A stretch of 7,963 bases of DNA. It comes from Micrococcaceae bacterium UBA7136. GTDB taxonomy: Bacteria; Actinomycetota; Actinomycetes; Actinomycetales; Micrococcaceae. How positions within the stretch are numbered: the first letter of the stretch is position 1; the number at the start of each line of letters is the position of its first letter. Of this stretch, positions 1 to 6,238 are shown piece after piece. The stretch covers positions 1 to 7,963 of the forward strand of contig DKXC01000109.1 of NCBI GenBank assembly GCA_002492045.1, in the 5' to 3' direction. The position numbers and the translations under genes are program-made. The notes below the pieces were generated by a model. That model did no database searches and was not told the origin of the DNA. It saw only the letters and a list, made by a program, of their open reading frames with translations.

Positions 1-61
1 GCACAAAATAAGGGGACCTGCTAGAATGCGTCAAGCACTAGCAGGTCCCCTTATTTTGTGC
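1..61. terminator. Perfect 24-bp inverted repeat, probable bidirectional terminator
   Basis: Positions 1-24 are the exact reverse complement of 38-61, with a 13-nt loop (25-37). Each arm is A/T-rich at its outer end (AAAATAA / TTATTTT) and G+C-rich inside (GGGGACC / GGTCCCC). On either strand this gives a G+C stem followed by a T-rich run, the layout of a two-way intrinsic terminator. On the minus strand it lies immediately after the tRNA-Arg, so it should end that transcript. A convergent plus-strand gene ending left of the window could share it, but that gene is not visible. The arm overlaps the last three tRNA bases (59-61). Function is inferred from structure only. Confidence 0.75.
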
Positions 62-131
62 CCTCGAAAGGATTCGAACCTTCGACACCCAGCTCCGGAA
101 ACTGGTGCTCTATCCACTGAGCTACGAGGGC
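59..131 (-). tRNA. tRNA-Arg, anticodon CCG
   Basis: The minus strand folds into a complete 73-nt cloverleaf. The acceptor stem GCCCTCG/CGAGGGC pairs in all 7 positions, the D stem is GCTC/GAGC, and the anticodon stem CCAGT/GCTGG has one G-T pair. The anticodon loop TTCCGGA places CCG at positions 34-36, reading CGG arginine codons, which are frequent in the neighbouring genes. The T arm is GAAGG-TTCGAAT-CCTTT and the discriminator base is A. The 3' CCA is not encoded: the bases after the discriminator are CAAAAT, so CCA must be added by nucleotidyltransferase. The gene is divergent from argS, whose product charges it. There is no sign of interruption or of an integrated element at its 3' end. 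Confidence 0.97.
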
Positions 132-185
132 TCCCACAGTAAGTTGCCAGGCCCAAAGCCTCACATCTTTCTGCAACAGGAAACA

Positions 186-191
186 ACTATA
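186..191 (-). promoter_or_regulatory. Candidate -10 box for the tRNA-Arg
   Basis: Read on the minus strand this is TATAGT, five of six bases matching the consensus TATAAT, about 55 nt before the tRNA 5' end. The hexamer 17 nt upstream (TCCACC) matches the -35 consensus at only three positions, so the call rests on the -10 alone. The transcript would have a 5' leader of roughly 48 nt removed by RNase P. Confidence 0.3.
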
Positions 192-251
192 GCAGAAAAA
201 ATAGCCAGGGTGGAACTACTTCCCCTTCTCAACTTCCCGCAGCCGTCCCAC

Positions 252-317
252 AGGCCCCCTCAAGCCCCAAACTAGGGGCCTCAAGCCCTGTCTTTAGGCC
301 CCCACAAGCCTGTAGAC
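252..317. repeat. Three imperfect 22-bp tandem repeats upstream of argS
   Basis: Units begin at 252, 274 and 296, exactly 22 bp apart. The first 15 bases of unit 1 (AGGCCCCCTCAAGCC) and unit 3 (AGGCCCCCACAAGCC) differ at one base. Unit 2 has AGGGGCCTCAAGCC, one base shorter in the core. The middle unit contains GGGGCCT (275-281), the reverse complement of AGGCCCC in both unit 1 (252-258) and unit 3 (296-302), so two mutually exclusive 7-bp hairpins with loops of 16 and 14 nt are possible. This could be a protein-binding array or an alternative RNA structure controlling argS-lysA. No function is recognised. Confidence 0.6.
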
Positions 318-318
318 T
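313..318 (+). promoter_or_regulatory. Candidate -10 box for argS, leaderless start
   Basis: TAGACT fits the actinobacterial TANNNT -10 pattern. It ends 7 nt before the argS ATG at 326, so transcription would begin at or next to the A of the start codon, giving a leaderless mRNA, which is common in Actinobacteria. No convincing -35 lies 16-18 nt upstream. The alternative is that GGAG at 319-322 acts as a Shine-Dalgarno sequence, but it is only 3 nt from the ATG, too close for normal use. Confidence 0.35.
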
Positions 319-325
319 GGAGCCT

Positions 326-1987
326 ATGACTCCAGAAGAACTCTCAGAAGCAATTAGCTCTGCCCTGGCAGCCAGCCTTGAGGAGGGCCAGCTGACCCTG
401 GCAGAAGGCCAAGACCTACCCCAGGTGCGGGTAGAACGCCCCAAGAACCGGGACCACGGCGACTGGGCCACCAACATCGCCCTGCAGCTCTCTAAGAAGG
501 TGGGCCTTAACCCCCGTCAGGTAGCCCAGGTCCTAGCCGACCGTATCAGCCAGATCTCTGGCGTAGCCAGCGTCGATATTGCTGGCCCCGGTTTCCTCAA
601 CATCACCCTGGATGCTGCTGCCGCCGGTGAGCTGGCCCAGACCATCGTCCAGGCAGGGGAGGGCTACGGCTCTAACCAGTCTCTGGCCGGTCAGACCATT
701 AACCTTGAGTTCGTTTCTGCTAACCCCACCGGCCCCATCCACCTGGGCGGTACCCGCTGGGCCGCTGTGGGTGACTCCCTGGCTCGTATCTTCCAGTCCC
801 AGGGCGCTAAGGTGGTGCGCGAATACTACTTCAACGACCACGGTAACCAGATTGACCGTTTTGCCCGCTCCCTGCTGGCCCGGGCCAAGGGCGAGGACGC
901 TCCCGAGGACGGCTATGGCGGCCAGTACATCAGCGATATCGCTGAGCGGGTGCTCCAGGTACGCCCTGACGCCCTAGAGGCCGAGGACCCCCAGGAGGTC
1001 TTCCGCTCAGTGGGCGTGGACTTCATGTTCCAGGAGATCAAGCAGTCCCTGCACGACTTCCACGTTGATTTTGACGTCTACTTCCACGAGAACTCCCTCT
1101 TTGAAGAGGGCAAGGTCGATGAGCTACTCGAAAAGCTCAAGGAATCAGACAACCTCTACTTCAAGGATGGAGCCTGGTGGCTCAAGTCCACCGACTACGG
1201 GGACGACAAGGACCGGGTAGTCATCAAGTCTGACGGTAACGCCGCCTACATTGCCGGTGATATCGCCTACTTCCAGGACAAGACCAAGCGCCCGGTCAAC
1301 CCCGCTGATTTGGCCATCTACATGCTGGGCGCTGACCACCACGGCTACGTAGCCCGCCTCAAGGCTGCCGCTGCCGCCCTGGGCGATGACCCGGCCAAGG
1401 TTGAGGTCATGATCGGTCAGCTGGTCAACCTGGTTAAGGACGGCAAGCCGGTGCGGATGTCTAAGCGGGCTGGCACCGTGGTCACTATGGAGGACCTAGT
1501 CGATATTGTGGGCGTGGACGCTGCCCGCTACTCCCTGGCCCGCTACTCGGTTGATTCCAGCATTGATATTGACCTGGATCTACTGACCCGCCAGACCAAC
1601 GAGAACCCGGTCTTCTACGTCCAGTACGCCCATGCCCGCACCTGCAATGTGGCCCGCAAGGCTGAGGCTGCTGGGGTAGATAGCAGCTCTGTGGACACCT
1701 CCCTGCTGAACAGCGAGGCCGATAATGCCCTGCTGGCTGCCCTGGGACTCTTCCCTGGCGTGGTCAAGGAGGCTGCTGACTTCCGCGAACCTCACCGGGT
1801 GGCCCGTTACCTGGAGTCCCTGGCTGGCGCCTACCATCGCTGGTACGGGGTCTCCCGGGTGGTTCCCCAGGGTGAAGAAGAGGTTAGCGACCTGCACCGG
1901 ACCCGCCTGCTGCTCAACAACGCCACCCGCCAGGTCCTGGCTAATGGCCTGGGCCTGCTGGGTGTGAGCGCACCGGAGAAGATGTAG
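326..1987 (+). CDS. argS: Arginyl-tRNA synthetase (class I)
   Basis: This cytoplasmic enzyme attaches arginine to tRNA-Arg using ATP. At 553 aa it is full length for the family. Residues 1 to about 95 form the N-terminal additional domain that contacts the tRNA D-loop. The catalytic Rossmann domain follows, with the conserved FVSANPTGPIHLGGTRWAA (129-147). Its HLGG at 139-142 replaces the usual HIGH, which is normal for actinobacterial ArgS. REYYFNDHGNQIDRF (165-179) is also typical. The KMSK loop is VRMSKRAGT (376-384). The C-terminal helical anticodon-binding domain begins around 420 (NENPVFYVQYAHART) and ends at the last residue. ATG at 326 agrees with the usual N-terminus (MTPEEL) and may be leaderless. 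lysA follows after 2 nt, so the two are cotranscribed. No key residue is missing. Confidence 0.97.
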   Translation: MTPEELSEAISSALAASLEEGQLTLAEGQDLPQVRVERPKNRDHGDWATNIALQLSKKVGLNPRQVAQVLADRISQISGVASVDIAGPGFLNITLDAAAAGELAQTIVQAGEGYGSNQSLAGQTINLEFVSANPTGPIHLGGTRWAAVGDSLARIFQSQGAKVVREYYFNDHGNQIDRFARSLLARAKGEDAPEDGYGGQYISDIAERVLQVRPDALEAEDPQEVFRSVGVDFMFQEIKQSLHDFHVDFDVYFHENSLFEEGKVDELLEKLKESDNLYFKDGAWWLKSTDYGDDKDRVVIKSDGNAAYIAGDIAYFQDKTKRPVNPADLAIYMLGADHHGYVARLKAAAAALGDDPAKVEVMIGQLVNLVKDGKPVRMSKRAGTVVTMEDLVDIVGVDAARYSLARYSVDSSIDIDLDLLTRQTNENPVFYVQYAHARTCNVARKAEAAGVDSSSVDTSLLNSEADNALLAALGLFPGVVKEAADFREPHRVARYLESLAGAYHRWYGVSRVVPQGEEEVSDLHRTRLLLNNATRQVLANGLGLLGVSAPEKM

Positions 1988-1989
1988 GC

Positions 1990-3474
1990 ATGGCTGAGTC
2001 TTCTTCCCTCTATGCCCCAGACTGGCTGGCCTACCCGCAGGAGCCTGCCCACCTGGACCCCGCTATCTGGGAGGCTTCCTTCCAGCGGACTGCCTCTGGT
2101 CAGGTTGAGGTAGATGGTCTCCCCGTCACCCAGCTGGCCCAGGACTACGGCACCCCGGCCTACCTCTTCTCTGAGACCGTTTTTAGGGCCCGGGCCTCCC
2201 GCTTCCGTCAGGCCTTTGAAGAGGCCTTTGCCCCCTACGGGGGTGAGGTCTCGGTCTACTATGCCGGCAAGTCCTTCCTGACGACGGCGGTTGCGGCCTG
2301 GGCTATCCAGGAGGGCCTCTACCTGGATACGGCCAGCGGTGGTGAGCTGGCCCTGGCCCAGGGGGCTGGGGTGCCGGGGGAGAGGATTGCCCTGCACGGC
2401 AACAATAAGTCTGCCGCTGAAATTGAGCGGGCCCTCACCTACGAGGTGGGCCGCCTGGTGGCTGATTCGGTGCCCGAGCTAGAGCTTATTGGTCGGGTGG
2501 CTGAGGGCCTGGGTAAGCAGGCCCCGGTCATGCTGCGGGTGACCCCCGGCGTCCACGCCTCGACTCACGACTTTATTGCCACAGCCCACGAGGACCAGAA
2601 GTTCGGTCAGTCTATGCTGGCAGGTACGGCGCGGCTGGCTGGCCTGACCGAGGCCCAACTAGCTGAGCTGGGGCTGAGCCAAGATGACTCCTATGCTGCG
2701 GTAGCCCTGGCCCTGGCCCACCAGAGCCCCCACCTGGACTTGCGGGGCCTGCACTGCCATATTGGTTCCCAAATTTTTGAGGCCGAGGGCTTTGCCCAGG
2801 CTGCTGACCGGGTGCTGACCTTTGCCGCCCAAATGCAGGAAGGGCTGGGAGTGAGCCTGCCCGAGCTTGATCTGGGCGGCGGCTACGGGATCGCCTACAC
2901 CCAACAGGACGCCCCCCGCAGCCCCGAGCAGGTAGCCGGGCAGCTGGCATCCAGCGTCATGGCCTCCTGCCAGCGTCTGGGTATCAGCCTGCCCCACCTG
3001 TCTTTTGAGCCGGGCCGGTCTATCTCTGGGCCCAGTGGGGCCACCCTCTATGAGGTGGGCACTATCAAGGACATCGAGGTGGAGGATGCCGAGGGTAAGA
3101 CCCGCCTGCGTCGCTACGTCTCGGTGGACGGTGGTATGAGCGATAACCCCCGCCCTGTCCTCTACGAGGCCGATTATACGGTCACCCTTGCCAACCGAGC
3201 CCCTGAGGGCCAGCAGCTGCTGAGCCGGGTGGTAGGGAAGCACTGCGAATCTGGTGATATCGTGATCCGCTACTGCTACCTGCCTGCCGACCTCAAGGCC
3301 GGAGACCTGCTTTTGGTGGCTGCTACCGGTGCCTACAATCACGTCATGGCCTCTAACTACAACTATGTGACCCGTCCGCCGGTCGTCACCACTGCCGTCG
3401 GAGGTACTGCCCGGCTCATGGTACGGCGGGAGACCGAAGAGGACATGCTACAAAGGGACCTGGGCCTACTCTAG
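1990..3474 (+). CDS. lysA: Diaminopimelate decarboxylase
   Basis: This PLP-dependent enzyme decarboxylates meso-diaminopimelate to L-lysine, the last step of lysine synthesis, and draws on the pool that also feeds peptidoglycan. The 494-aa protein is a fold-type III (alanine racemase-like) enzyme. PLP lysine K94 lies in YYAGKS (90-95). HIGSQ is at 257-261, and the phosphate-binding GGGYG is at 296-300. EPGRS is at 340-344, and GKHCESGD (416-423) carries the active-site cysteine C419 and E420. Y449 in GAYN is near the C-terminus. The roughly 50 residues before the barrel are longer than in proteobacterial LysA but look like those of Micrococcaceae. GGAGAAG (1975-1981), inside the argS end, is 8 nt before the ATG, which supports this start and translational coupling with argS. 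Coupling of argS and lysA is also known in corynebacteria. Confidence 0.97.
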   Translation: MAESSSLYAPDWLAYPQEPAHLDPAIWEASFQRTASGQVEVDGLPVTQLAQDYGTPAYLFSETVFRARASRFRQAFEEAFAPYGGEVSVYYAGKSFLTTAVAAWAIQEGLYLDTASGGELALAQGAGVPGERIALHGNNKSAAEIERALTYEVGRLVADSVPELELIGRVAEGLGKQAPVMLRVTPGVHASTHDFIATAHEDQKFGQSMLAGTARLAGLTEAQLAELGLSQDDSYAAVALALAHQSPHLDLRGLHCHIGSQIFEAEGFAQAADRVLTFAAQMQEGLGVSLPELDLGGGYGIAYTQQDAPRSPEQVAGQLASSVMASCQRLGISLPHLSFEPGRSISGPSGATLYEVGTIKDIEVEDAEGKTRLRRYVSVDGGMSDNPRPVLYEADYTVTLANRAPEGQQLLSRVVGKHCESGDIVIRYCYLPADLKAGDLLLVAATGAYNHVMASNYNYVTRPPVVTTAVGGTARLMVRRETEEDMLQRDLGLL

Positions 3475-3490
3475 GAGTAGAGTCTGACCC

Positions 3491-3517
3491 TTTGTCATAA
3501 AAAGTCATCTTTGTCAT
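3491..3517. repeat. Pair of TTTGTCAT direct repeats
   Basis: TTTGTCAT occurs at 3491-3498 and again at 3510-3517, with a related AGTCAT (3503-3508) between them. The 19-bp spacing is close to two helical turns. The pair is just upstream of the hairpin and candidate promoter of hom, so it could be an operator half-site pair. With only two short copies, chance is not excluded. Confidence 0.3.
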
Positions 3518-3521
3518 GATG

Positions 3522-3547
3522 GGGGGCAGGTTTCTTTACCTGCCCCC
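3522..3547. terminator. 10-bp inverted repeat between lysA and hom
   Basis: GGGGGCAGGT (3522-3531) and ACCTGCCCCC (3538-3547) pair perfectly around the 6-nt loop TTCTTT. The stem is very G+C-rich and starts 47 nt after the lysA stop. No T-run follows on the plus strand. It could be an intrinsic terminator of the tail-less kind for argS-lysA, or an operator, because it overlaps the candidate -35 of hom. The sequence does not decide between these. Confidence 0.6.
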
Positions 3548-3562
3548 AGCTATGGCTAGATT
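3535..3562 (+). promoter_or_regulatory. Candidate promoter of hom
   Basis: TTTACC (3535-3540) matches four of six -35 positions. After a 16-bp spacer comes TAGATT (3557-3562), which fits TANNNT. Transcription would start near 3569-3570 and leave a leader of about 30 nt. That leader contains the small hairpin TGGGT-AAGA-ACCCA (3565-3578) and the Shine-Dalgarno region AAGGAGAGGAAAGG before the GTG. The -35 lies in the loop and right arm of the inverted repeat 3522-3547. Confidence 0.4.
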
Positions 3563-3600
3563 AGTGGGTAAGAACCCAAGCCTAAGGAGAGGAAAGGCCC

Positions 3601-4893
3601 GTGAGCTCATCGACCCCCACCATCAAGCTTGCCCTGCTGGGAGCAGGAAACGTTGGCTCCCAGGTGGCACGTATCCTGCTTGAGGATGCTGATTCCTTAC
3701 AGGCCCGGATCGGGGCCCGGCTAGAACTGATCGGTATTGCCGTGCGGGATCTGACTGCCCCCCGCCACTACCAGGCAGACCCCCAGCTTTACACGACCGA
3801 CGCTGAAGCCCTGATTGACCGGGCCGATGTGGTTCTAGAGCTGACCGGCGGCATTGAGCCTGCCCGCAGCCGAATCCTACAGGCCCTGCAGGCTGGTAAG
3901 TCGGTGGTTTCTGGCAATAAGGCCCTGCTGGCCCAGCACGGTTCTGAACTGGCAGCAGCCGCAGCCGCCAGCGGCGCCCAGCTCTCCTATGAGGCGGCCG
4001 TGGGTGGGGCCATTCCCATTCTGCGTCCTCTGCGGGATTCTCTGGCTGGCGACCGGGTCAGCCGGGTTCTGGGTATTGTCAACGGAACCACCAACTACAT
4101 CCTGGACCAGATGCACTCTACCGGCGCCCAGTTTGATCAGGCCCTGGCTGAGGCCCAGCGACTAGGCTACGCCGAGGCCGACCCCACCGCCGATATTGAG
4201 GGCCATGATGCTGCCGCTAAGGCCGCCATCCTGGCCTCCCTGGCCTTCCACTCCAGCTTCAGCCTGGACCAGGTCCGCACCGAGGGCATCACCTCCATCA
4301 GTGCTGAGGACGTCCAGGCAGCCGAGGCTGAGGGCTACGTCATTAAGCTGCTGGCTGTCTGCGAGCGCCAGGGGGACCAGGTCAGCCTGCGGGTTAACCC
4401 CACTCTCCTGCCCCAGAGCCACCCGCTAGCTAGCGTCCGCGGGGCCTTTAACGCTGTCTTTGTGGAGGCTGAGAACGCCGGGGAGCTCATGTTCTACGGG
4501 CCCGGTGCCGGTGGTGCTCCCACTGCTTCGGCTGTGCTGGGCGACCTGGTTGCTATCGCTCGTCGTATGGTTCTTGGTGGCCCTGGCCTGCCTGATCTGC
4601 CCACTGAGCAGCTGAGCCTGGCGGGGGCAGATCAGTTGGCCTCCTCCTATGCTGTGGGGATGCTGGCCAAGGACGCTCCGGGTACCCTCTCTCAGATTGC
4701 CCAGCTCTTTGCTGAGGCCGGTATTTCTATTGAGACTATCCGCCAGGTTAAGGCCCCGGTGGCAGGTGGCCTGGCCCTGATTCGTCTGGTGACTCACCGG
4801 GTTAAGGATCAGACCCTGCGGCAGACTGTCCAGCAGCTAGCTAGCTTGGAGACTGTCCAGGAGGTTACCTCCCTCATTCAGGTAGAGGGCTAA
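3601..4893 (+). CDS. hom: Homoserine dehydrogenase with C-terminal ACT domain
   Basis: This enzyme reduces L-aspartate 4-semialdehyde to L-homoserine with NAD(P)H, committing carbon to threonine and methionine. The 430-aa length is standard for the monofunctional form. The Rossmann domain begins with LLGAGNVGS (12-20); GKSVVSGNKALL (99-110) follows. The catalytic domain has YEAAVGGAIPIL (130-141), GIVNGTTNYIL (158-168) and the signature ADPTADIEGHDAAAKAAILA (193-212). In that signature D203 and K207 correspond to the catalytic Asp/Lys pair of the family. The ACT domain covers about 350-430 (GTLSQIAQLFAEAGISIETI), and in this family it is linked to threonine feedback control. The start is GTG, supported by AAGGAGAGG (3584-3592) upstream. 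thrB follows in the same direction and no thrC lies between them. Confidence 0.97.
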   Translation: MSSSTPTIKLALLGAGNVGSQVARILLEDADSLQARIGARLELIGIAVRDLTAPRHYQADPQLYTTDAEALIDRADVVLELTGGIEPARSRILQALQAGKSVVSGNKALLAQHGSELAAAAAASGAQLSYEAAVGGAIPILRPLRDSLAGDRVSRVLGIVNGTTNYILDQMHSTGAQFDQALAEAQRLGYAEADPTADIEGHDAAAKAAILASLAFHSSFSLDQVRTEGITSISAEDVQAAEAEGYVIKLLAVCERQGDQVSLRVNPTLLPQSHPLASVRGAFNAVFVEAENAGELMFYGPGAGGAPTASAVLGDLVAIARRMVLGGPGLPDLPTEQLSLAGADQLASSYAVGMLAKDAPGTLSQIAQLFAEAGISIETIRQVKAPVAGGLALIRLVTHRVKDQTLRQTVQQLASLETVQEVTSLIQVEG

Positions 4894-4946
4894 AGAGCTC
4901 CCTCTGACCTGCCCCTGCCCGCTGACTGAAAAAGAAATGGATTTTC

Positions 4947-5960
4947 ATGTCCCTGCCCATGATTGATGGTTCTGACCAAGCCCTGCTCTCCCCCCAGGTG
5001 ATTCCCATGGGGGCTCAGGTGACGGTTCGGGTTCCGGCATCCTCAGCTAACCTGGGGCCGGGCTATGACAGCCTGGGCTTGGCCTTGGCCTTCTATGATG
5101 AGCTGACTGTCACCCGGCAGGAGGCTGGCCTGACCTTTGACCTGAGCGGGGAGGGGGACGACCAGGTTCCCCAGGATGCCAGCCACCTGGTGGTCAAGGC
5201 CATGCAGACGGCCTGGCGGGCTGCGGGCCTGCTGGAGTTGCCGGGCCTGCATATCCAGGCCCACAACCGGATTCCCCATTCTCGGGGTATGGGTTCTTCT
5301 GCCTCAGCTATTGTGGCTGGTGTGGTGGCAGCTAACGGCCTGCTACCTGTGGAGCATCGCCTGTCTGACCAGGCTATCTTGCAGGTCTGCTCGGGTATGG
5401 AGGGGCACCCCGATAATGTGGCCCCTTCCCTTTACGGGAATGTGGTGGTCTCTTATGGGGACGCCTCAGGCTGGCATTCTTTGCCCTTTGCTGCTGATGA
5501 AGAGATTTTGCCGGTGGTTGCTATCCCAGATTATGAGGTGCCGACCAAGCTGGCGCGGGGGCTGATCCCTGAGACCCTACCCCACCACGAGGCTGCTGCT
5601 AATTCGGGCCGGGCGGCTCTGCTGACCCAGGCTTTGGCTCGCTACCCGGATTACCTCTTTGCCGCTACCCAGGATTATCTGCACCAGTCCTACCGGGCGG
5701 TGGCTATGGCTCCTAGCGCTGAGCTAGTGGCCTACCTGCGGGGTCTGGGCTTTGCCGCTGTTATTTCTGGTGCCGGCCCTACCGTCCTGGTACTGGCCCG
5801 GGGCCAGCAGGAGCGTCAGGCCGCGCATCAGGCTATTGAGCAGGCCAGACAGCTGCGGCCTGTGGGCTTTTATGAGGAAAAAGAGCTGGACTGGCGGGTA
5901 CTGGATGTAGATATTGCTACCGAAGGTGTTATGCTTACCTGTAGGCAAGCGGATCTTTAA
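4947..5960 (+). CDS. thrB: Homoserine kinase (GHMP family)
   Basis: This enzyme phosphorylates homoserine with ATP to O-phosphohomoserine, the substrate of threonine synthase. All three GHMP motifs are present. Motif 1 is VPASSANLGPGYDSLGLAL (29-47). The ATP-binding glycine loop is RGMGSSASAIVAG (113-125), followed by EGHPDNVAPSLYGN (152-165). The C-terminal motif is ISGAGPTVLVLA (273-284). The length is 337 aa from ATG 4947, slightly above the usual 300-320. That ATG has no good Shine-Dalgarno sequence. An internal ATG at 5007 (M21) does have one and would give 317 aa. I keep the upstream start because the residues just before M21 appear to continue the family alignment. The gene is 53 nt after hom with no terminator visible, so it is very probably cotranscribed. 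Confidence 0.95.
   Translation: MSLPMIDGSDQALLSPQVIPMGAQVTVRVPASSANLGPGYDSLGLALAFYDELTVTRQEAGLTFDLSGEGDDQVPQDASHLVVKAMQTAWRAAGLLELPGLHIQAHNRIPHSRGMGSSASAIVAGVVAANGLLPVEHRLSDQAILQVCSGMEGHPDNVAPSLYGNVVVSYGDASGWHSLPFAADEEILPVVAIPDYEVPTKLARGLIPETLPHHEAAANSGRAALLTQALARYPDYLFAATQDYLHQSYRAVAMAPSAELVAYLRGLGFAAVISGAGPTVLVLARGQQERQAAHQAIEQARQLRPVGFYEEKELDWRVLDVDIATEGVMLTCRQADL
4996..5009 (+). promoter_or_regulatory. Possible internal ribosome binding site and start of thrB
   Basis: AGGTGAT (4996-5002) matches seven consecutive bases of the anti-Shine-Dalgarno complement, with AGG 8 nt before the ATG at 5007. The upstream ATG at 4947 is preceded only by AAAAAGAAATGGATTTTC, with no comparable site. If this is the real start, the first 20 residues of the longer frame are not translated. 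Confidence 0.4.
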
Positions 5961-6238
5961 GCCTGGCCCTGAGGGCCGGCCCCTGAATCTTTTGCCTGAG
6001 GGTAGGGCGCTTTCAAGCCCCTTTTGAGCCCGTCACCTTACTTAGCCTTATCAGGGCCTATCTTTTGGGTGCTCAGCACAGCCGTGTAGGCGCCCCTCCA
6101 GATTAAAACCAAAGACCACCGGGATGGTTTCTGCCGTCCCTGCCCTAGATTTGGTCTTGACCTATCGCCCGTTCTGGGCTGGGCGCATCTGTTGCGTCCC
6201 TAAACACGAATTACCTATGTCGAAAGAAGGAAACCTTC
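5961..6238 (+). other. Gene-free region between thrB and rho, probable rho leader
   Basis: There is no credible gene in these 278 nt. The left part holds terminator-like hairpins: 5963-5993 (separate entry) and a weaker one near 6005-6025 (GCTT/AAGC core with flanking G-C pairs, then TTTT). Further on are the short palindrome GTGCTCAGCAC (6069-6079) and a possible long-range stem AAGACCA (6112-6118) with TGGTCTT (6152-6158). TAGATT (6146-6151) resembles a -10 box but has no good -35. TTGACC (6157-6162) resembles a -35 without a good -10. The rho ribosome binding site GAAGG (6226-6230) is 8 nt before the GTG. Rho genes commonly autoregulate through their leaders, so a long 5' UTR would be expected, but I cannot place its start. 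Confidence 0.5.
5963..5993 (+). terminator. Candidate terminator of hom-thrB
   Basis: CTGGCCC (5963-5969) pairs with GGGCCGG (5973-5979), including one G-T pair, around a tight TGA loop. The T-rich run TCTTTT (5988-5993) follows after a short gap. It begins 3 nt after the thrB stop codon. The gap between stem and T-run and the 3-nt loop make it a weak example. Confidence 0.4.

Noticed and set aside
59..61. tRNA 3' end as an integration site (att) because an inverted repeat overlaps it
   Set aside because: The overlap is only 3 bp, there is no integrase or second partial tRNA copy in the window, and the hairpin is better explained as a terminator.
464..466. Whether the loss of the second His in the ArgS HIGH motif (HLGG at codons 139-142) signals inactivation
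   Set aside because: HIGG/HLGG is the usual form in actinobacterial ArgS, and the KMSK loop and surrounding residues are intact.
1831..3342. Long minus-strand open frames inside lysA (188 aa at 1831-2397 and 227 aa at 2659-3342)
   Set aside because: They lie opposite a clearly conserved gene, have no recognisable domain or ribosome site, and are expected from G+C-rich codon bias.
3516..3600. Possible threonine leader peptide starting ATG ATG before hom
   Set aside because: The frame has no stop before hom, runs out of frame into it, and is not enriched in Thr, Ile or Met codons beyond the first two.
4425..4845. GCTAGCTAGC palindrome at 4425-4434 and 4836-4845 in hom
   Set aside because: Both copies encode ordinary Leu-Ala-Ser codons (CTA GCT AGC) within conserved protein. 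Two copies are not enough for a regulatory claim.
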